This document shows, one piece after another, positions 39,977-44,783 of a stretch of DNA of 44,783 bases. The stretch is from Chloroflexota bacterium (GTDB lineage: Bacteria > Chloroflexota > Limnocylindria > Limnocylindrales > CSP1-4). The DNA lies in assembly GCA_025935415.1 (NCBI GenBank), contig JAICVI010000003.1, forward strand, positions 1-44,783, given 5' to 3'. The notes under the pieces are model-generated. The model had not been told where the DNA came from. It saw only the letters and a list, made by a program, of their open reading frames with translations, and made no database searches. Every line of letters begins with the position of its first letter. Within the stretch, counting starts at the first letter, position 1. Position numbers and translations under genes: made by a program.

Positions 39977-41371
39977 TCAGGAGTCGAGGCTCTTGGTCAG
40001 GCCGCCCAGGAACTGGACGTTCGTGTCGGTCTTGGCGAGCCGGTTGAGCAGCAGCTCGATGCCCTCGTTGGTCCCGACCGCCGAGAGCATCCGGCGCATC
40101 GTCCAGACCATCTTCAGCGTGCCGTCCTCGAGGAGCAGCTCCTCGCGCCGGGTACCGGACCGCATGACGTCGATCGACGGGAAGATCCGCTTCTCGGCGA
40201 GCTTGCGGTCGAGGATGAGCTCCGAGTTGCCGGTGCCCTTGAACTCCTCGTAGATCACGTCGTCCATCCGCGAGCCCGTGTCGATGAGGCAGGTCCCGAT
40301 GATCGTCAGCGAGCCGCCCTCCTCGATCTTCCGCGCGGCGCCGAAGAAGCGCTTGGGCGGGTAGAGGGCGATCGGATCGATGCCGCCGGAGAGCGTCCGG
40401 CCCGACGGCGGGAGCGCCAGGTTGTAGGCGCGGGCGAGCCGGGTGATGGAGTCCAGGAGGATCACGACGTCCCTGCCGGTCTCGACCTGGCGCTTCGCGA
40501 TCTCGAGGGCCATCTCGGCAACGTGGGTGTGATTCTCGGTGGGCTCGTCGAAGGTCGAGGAGATGACCTCGCCCTTGACGCTCCGGCGCATGTCCGTGAC
40601 CTCCTCCGGCCGCTCGCCGATGAGGGCGACCATGAGGAGGATGTCGGGGTAGTTCGCGCTGATCCCGTTGGCGATGGCCTTCAGGAGCATCGTCTTGCCG
40701 GCCTTCGGCGGGCTGACGATCAGGGCACGCTGGCCCTTGCCGATCGGGTTCACGAGGTTGACGAGCCGCTGGCTCAGGTTCTTCGGGTCGCTCTCGAGGT
40801 TGATGAGCTCGTCCGGGTGGACCGGCGTGAGGTCGTTGAAGACCGGGCGCCGCCGGGCCGTCTCGATGTCGACGCCGTTGACGCTGTCGACCCGGAGCAG
40901 GCCCCAGTACTTCTCCTGCTCCCGCGGGGCGCGGACGGCGCCGGCGACGCGATCGCCGATCCGGAGGCCGAAGCGACGGACCTGGCTGGAGGAGACGTAG
41001 ACATCGTCGGGGCTCGGCAGGAGGCCGTGGCGGCGCATGAAGCCGTAGCCCTCGTCGACGATGTCGAGGATGCCGCTCGCGTAGTCGAGGCCGGCGCGCT
41101 CCGTCTGCTCCTTGAGGATCGCGTCGACGAGATCTTCCTTGCGGTCGTCGGAGCGAGAGTCGAGCTCCAGCTCGCGCCCGACCTGGCGCAGCTCGGCGAC
41201 GCTCATCTCGCGGAGATCGGCGACGTCGAGGTCGTTGCGCTCGCGCGCGGCCTCGAGCTCCTGCTGCTCCTCGTACTCGGTCACGGGGGCGCGACCGTTG
41301 CCACCCATCTGGCCGCCGCGCCGGCGGGGACGACGATTGGTGCGCATGGTTCGCTGATCTGGAGCTGGCAT
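39977..41371 (-). CDS. rho: Transcription termination factor Rho
   Basis: 464 aa from ATG 41371 ([15 protein letters not shown] about 11 nt upstream). A basic N-terminus ([12 protein letters not shown]) and a SAP-like Rho N segment ([18 protein letters not shown]) precede the RNA-binding cold-shock-like region ([19 protein letters not shown]). The ATPase core has Walker [13 protein letters not shown], Walker [18 protein letters not shown], the Q-loop/R-loop [20 protein letters not shown], and [20 protein letters not shown]. It is a complete hexameric RNA helicase. A good promoter lies 114 nt upstream. Confidence 0.96.
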   Translation of the reverse strand: MPAPDQRTMRTNRRPRRRGGQMGGNGRAPVTEYEEQQELEAARERNDLDVADLREMSVAELRQVGRELELDSRSDDRKEDLVDAILKEQTERAGLDYASGILDIVDEGYGFMRRHGLLPSPDDVYVSSSQVRRFGLRIGDRVAGAVRAPREQEKYWGLLRVDSVNGVDIETARRRPVFNDLTPVHPDELINLESDPKNLSQRLVNLVNPIGKGQRALIVSPPKAGKTMLLKAIANGISANYPDILLMVALIGERPEEVTDMRRSVKGEVISSTFDEPTENHTHVAEMALEIAKRQVETGRDVVILLDSITRLARAYNLALPPSGRTLSGGIDPIALYPPKRFFGAARKIEEGGSLTIIGTCLIDTGSRMDDVIYEEFKGTGNSELILDRKLAEKRIFPSIDVMRSGTRREELLLEDGTLKMVWTMRRMLSAVGTNEGIELLLNRLAKTDTNVQFLGGLTKSLDS

Positions 41372-41484
41372 CTGGGTAGGGTTCACCTGCTGGGCAAGGA
41401 TGGGCTTCGAAGGAAGCGCCGACCGAATGTGGGTTCGCCCACGACACAACGGGTCCGCGCGCGGACCGGGGTGGGGATGTGGTG

Positions 41485-41513
41485 AGAATACGGCGCGGCC
41501 GGGGCGGCGTCAA
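41485..41513 (-). promoter_or_regulatory. Sigma-70 promoter for rho with a ~110-nt leader
   Basis: On the minus strand TTGACG (41508-41513), a 17-nt spacer, then TATTCT (41485-41490). The leader to the ATG at 41371 contains a perfect 16-bp palindrome (GGTCCGCGCGCGGACC, 41452-41467) and a GTGGG-TTCG-CCCAC hairpin (41429-41442), which could support autoregulation by Rho. Confidence 0.7.
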
Positions 41514-41548
41514 TCAATCGCGCGACGCGTGCGTACCATTCGCCGGCC

Positions 41549-42517
41549 ATGCCGATCGACATCCGACCCATCGAACCGACCGACCACCCGGAAGCCGCAG
41601 CACTGCTCGCGGATCGCCACCGGCGCCACCGCCTCGTGGAGCCGCTGCTCGACCCAGCCTACGAAGCCCCCGCTGCCGCGCTGGCCGAGATCGCGTTGCT
41701 GCTTGCGGGCGATGAGGCCGCGGGCTGGGCGGCACGCCGGGATGGCGCGCTCGTCGGCTACCTCATCGGCACGTCGAAGACGGACGCGACCTGGGGCAGG
41801 AACGTCTGGGTCGACCCGGCCGGCCACGCCGCGGCGGACCCCTCGGTCGTCCGGGCGCTGTACGCCGTGGCCGCCGACGCCTGGGCCAGGGAAGAGCGAT
41901 TCAACCAGCACGTCCTGGTCCCGGCCTCCGATGTCGATCTGGTGGATGCCTGGTTCGCCCTCGACTTCGGGCAGCAGCACCTCCACGCCGTACGGGAGAA
42001 CCCGCCGGCCGACCTCGGCGTCGTCCCGCGGACCGAGCTGCGCATCCGTCGGGCGACCCGCGCCGACATCCCGGTCCTCGCGGAGCTGGAGCTCGTGCTC
42101 CCGCAGCACATGGTCGGGGCCCCGGTGTTCTCCAAGCTGCCGCTGCAGCCGATCGAGGAGGTCCGCGAGGAGATCGAGGGCGACTTCGACGACCCCAGGT
42201 ACACCTGGCTCGTCGCGGAGCACGAAGGCAACGTCGTGGGCGACGCCATCGGGCTCTCGGTCGAGCATTCGTCAGGAAACTCCAGCCTCATCCGGCCCGC
42301 GAGCGCAGGCTTCCTCGGGTACGCGGCGGTGCTCCCCGAAGCGCGCGGCCTTGGCGTGGGTCGAGCGCTCGGCGAGGCGGTCATGGCGTGGTCGCGGGAT
42401 GCCGGATACGGCGCGGTCACCACGGACTGGCGCTCGACCAACACGGAAGCCGACCGAACGTGGCGCGCACTCGGGTTTCGACCGACGTTCCGTCGCCTGC
42501 ACCGCATGATCGCCTAG
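41549..42517 (+). CDS. Tandem GNAT acetyltransferase
   Basis: 322 aa with two acetyltransferase-like halves. The N-terminal half (about 1-160) has LVGYLIGTSKTDATWGRNVW and looks degenerate. The C-terminal half (about 170-322) has ELRIRRATRADIPVLAELEL, the acetyl-CoA-binding LPEARGLGVGRALGEAVMAW (Q/RxxGxG/A) and TDWRSTNTEADRTWRALGF. The product could be an N-acetyltransferase for an unknown substrate. It is the only rightward gene of this end and is divergent from rho. Confidence 0.88.
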   Translation: MPIDIRPIEPTDHPEAAALLADRHRRHRLVEPLLDPAYEAPAAALAEIALLLAGDEAAGWAARRDGALVGYLIGTSKTDATWGRNVWVDPAGHAAADPSVVRALYAVAADAWAREERFNQHVLVPASDVDLVDAWFALDFGQQHLHAVRENPPADLGVVPRTELRIRRATRADIPVLAELELVLPQHMVGAPVFSKLPLQPIEEVREEIEGDFDDPRYTWLVAEHEGNVVGDAIGLSVEHSSGNSSLIRPASAGFLGYAAVLPEARGLGVGRALGEAVMAWSRDAGYGAVTTDWRSTNTEADRTWRALGFRPTFRRLHRMIA

Positions 42518-42570
42518 CGCGCCCCCGCAGCAGGGGCGCCGAGCCTCGGAGCCCGGCCGGCGCGGGCCGG

Positions 42571-43263
42571 TCAGCTCTCCTTCTTGGCCGCTCCGGACTT
42601 GGCGCTTGCATCGGCGGCGGCGCGGGCCGCCTCCCAGTCCTTCTTGAACTGGACGATGCCCTTGTCGGTCAGGGGGTGGCTGGCCATCTGCTGGAAGATC
42701 TTGAACGGCAGCGTGGCGATGTGCGAGCCGGCGAGCGCGGCATCGGTGACGTGGCGCGGGTGCCGGACCGACGCGGTCAGGACCTCGGTCTCGAGCTCAT
42801 GGATCGTGACGATCTCGACCAGCTCGCGGATGACGGTCATGCCCTCCTCGTTGATGTCGTCGAGGCGGCCGACGAACGGCGAGAGCAGCGACGCGCCCGC
42901 CTTTGCGGCGAGGAGGCCCTGGTTGGCCGAGAAGATCAAGGTGCAGTTGGTCCGGATGCCCTCGGCCCGGAAGCGGCTCATCGCCTCGAGGCCGTTCTCG
43001 GACATCGGCACCTTGACGTAGACGTTGTCCGCGAGCTTGGCGAAGTGGCGGCCCTCCTTGAGCATCCCCTCGACGTCGTCCGCCACGACCTCCGCGGACA
43101 CCGGGCCCTTCGTGATCCCGCAGATCAGCTTGATGACCTCGTCGTAGGTCATGCCCTGTGTCTTGCCGAACAGCGTCGGGTTGGTGGTGACGCCGTCGAG
43201 CACGCCCCAGGCATTGACGGTCCGGATCTCTTGGATGTCGGCGGTATCGAGGAAGAGCTTCAT
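42571..43263 (-). CDS. fsa: Transaldolase-family fructose-6-phosphate aldolase
   Basis: 230 aa. A short transaldolase-family enzyme, about 215 aa plus a charged Ala/Lys tail (ASAKSGAAKKES). Motifs: MKLFLDTADIQEI, GVLDGVTTNPTLFGK, the Schiff-base Lys region NVYVKVPMSENGLEAM, GIRTNCTLIFSANQGLLAA, ASLLSPFVGRLDD and ASVRHPRHVTDAALAGSHIA. Substrate could be fructose-6-phosphate or the transaldolase reaction. It lies 122 nt after pyrG on the same strand; the spacer 43264-43385 shows nothing. Confidence 0.93.
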   Translation of the reverse strand: MKLFLDTADIQEIRTVNAWGVLDGVTTNPTLFGKTQGMTYDEVIKLICGITKGPVSAEVVADDVEGMLKEGRHFAKLADNVYVKVPMSENGLEAMSRFRAEGIRTNCTLIFSANQGLLAAKAGASLLSPFVGRLDDINEEGMTVIRELVEIVTIHELETEVLTASVRHPRHVTDAALAGSHIATLPFKIFQQMASHPLTDKGIVQFKKDWEAARAAADASAKSGAAKKES

Positions 43264-43385
43264 GGGTGCGCTCCGAGGTGCTGGTGGGCGGGGTGTGGTG
43301 GCCCGATTCTAGGCCGCGCCGCGCCAAAGGCCCTCGTTGCAGCCCGCCGATCGAGTGCCAAGCACACGACGGACGGGAGAGATCG

Positions 43386-44783
<1,398 letters not shown>

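Overview
This 44.8 kb window is a very GC-rich bacterial chromosome segment (third codon positions are mostly G or C). It reads as ordinary chromosome of a free-living bacterium: no transposase, integrase, phage gene or CRISPR array is visible. A Chloroflexota affiliation (possibly a Limnocylindria/Ellin6529-like lineage) is my inference. It rests on the small DUF5679-type ribbon protein, a CpaF/TadA-type ATPase with a typical N-terminal region, secreted lamin-tail proteins with Pro/Thr linkers, and Gram-positive-type LexA boxes of the form GAAC-N4-GTTC. Actinomycetota or another high-GC phylum cannot be excluded.

Layout. (1) 1-6.9 kb: a partial ROK sugar kinase with no ATG/GTG/TTG start, a 46-residue zinc-ribbon protein, uridine phosphorylase, a 1274-residue secreted lamin-tail/OB-fold protein and a small membrane protein. 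(2) 6.9-15.5 kb: an SOS mutagenesis locus. It holds dnaE2 with a very large repeat-rich insertion, a divergent small membrane ORF, a lipoprotein, and an imuA-imuB-DUF6504 operon. Perfect LexA-type palindromes lie upstream of dnaE2 and of imuA. (3) 15.5-20.3 kb: a signalling cluster (response regulator-HD-GYP, hybrid histidine kinase, stand-alone receiver) flanked by tRNA-Ala(CGC) and tRNA-Tyr(GTA). (4) 20.5-25.3 kb: two cell-surface proteins, a zinc metallopeptidase, and an orphan CpaF/TadA-type secretion ATPase with a RidA-family domain fused to its C-terminus. (5) 25.9-30.7 kb: tRNA-Ala(GGC), leuS, a DUF1801 protein, and a CGNR zinc-finger regulator divergent from two very small genes behind a consensus promoter with repeated GGTTACG half-sites. 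(6) 30.9-35.6 kb: comEA-comEC-holA (DNA uptake plus clamp-loader delta). (7) 35.6-44.8 kb: mostly leftward housekeeping genes: zinc ribbon, rsfS, nadD, obgE, a LysM/M23 peptidase, rho, then a rightward tandem GNAT, then a transaldolase-family aldolase and pyrG, which is cut by the right edge.

How genes work together. ImuA, ImuB and DnaE2 form the known damage-inducible translesion mutasome, and both halves carry their own LexA box. The HD-GYP, hybrid kinase and receiver genes are so tightly spaced that they should be one transcript controlling c-di-GMP turnover. ComEA and ComEC bind and import DNA. RsfS-NadD-Obg is a common ribosome/NAD housekeeping string. The most unusual items are the CpaF-RidA fusion, the ~425-residue repeat insertion in DnaE2, the small membrane ORF on the shared SOS operator, the CGNR-linked small-gene module, and the comEC frame that runs 656 nt into holA.
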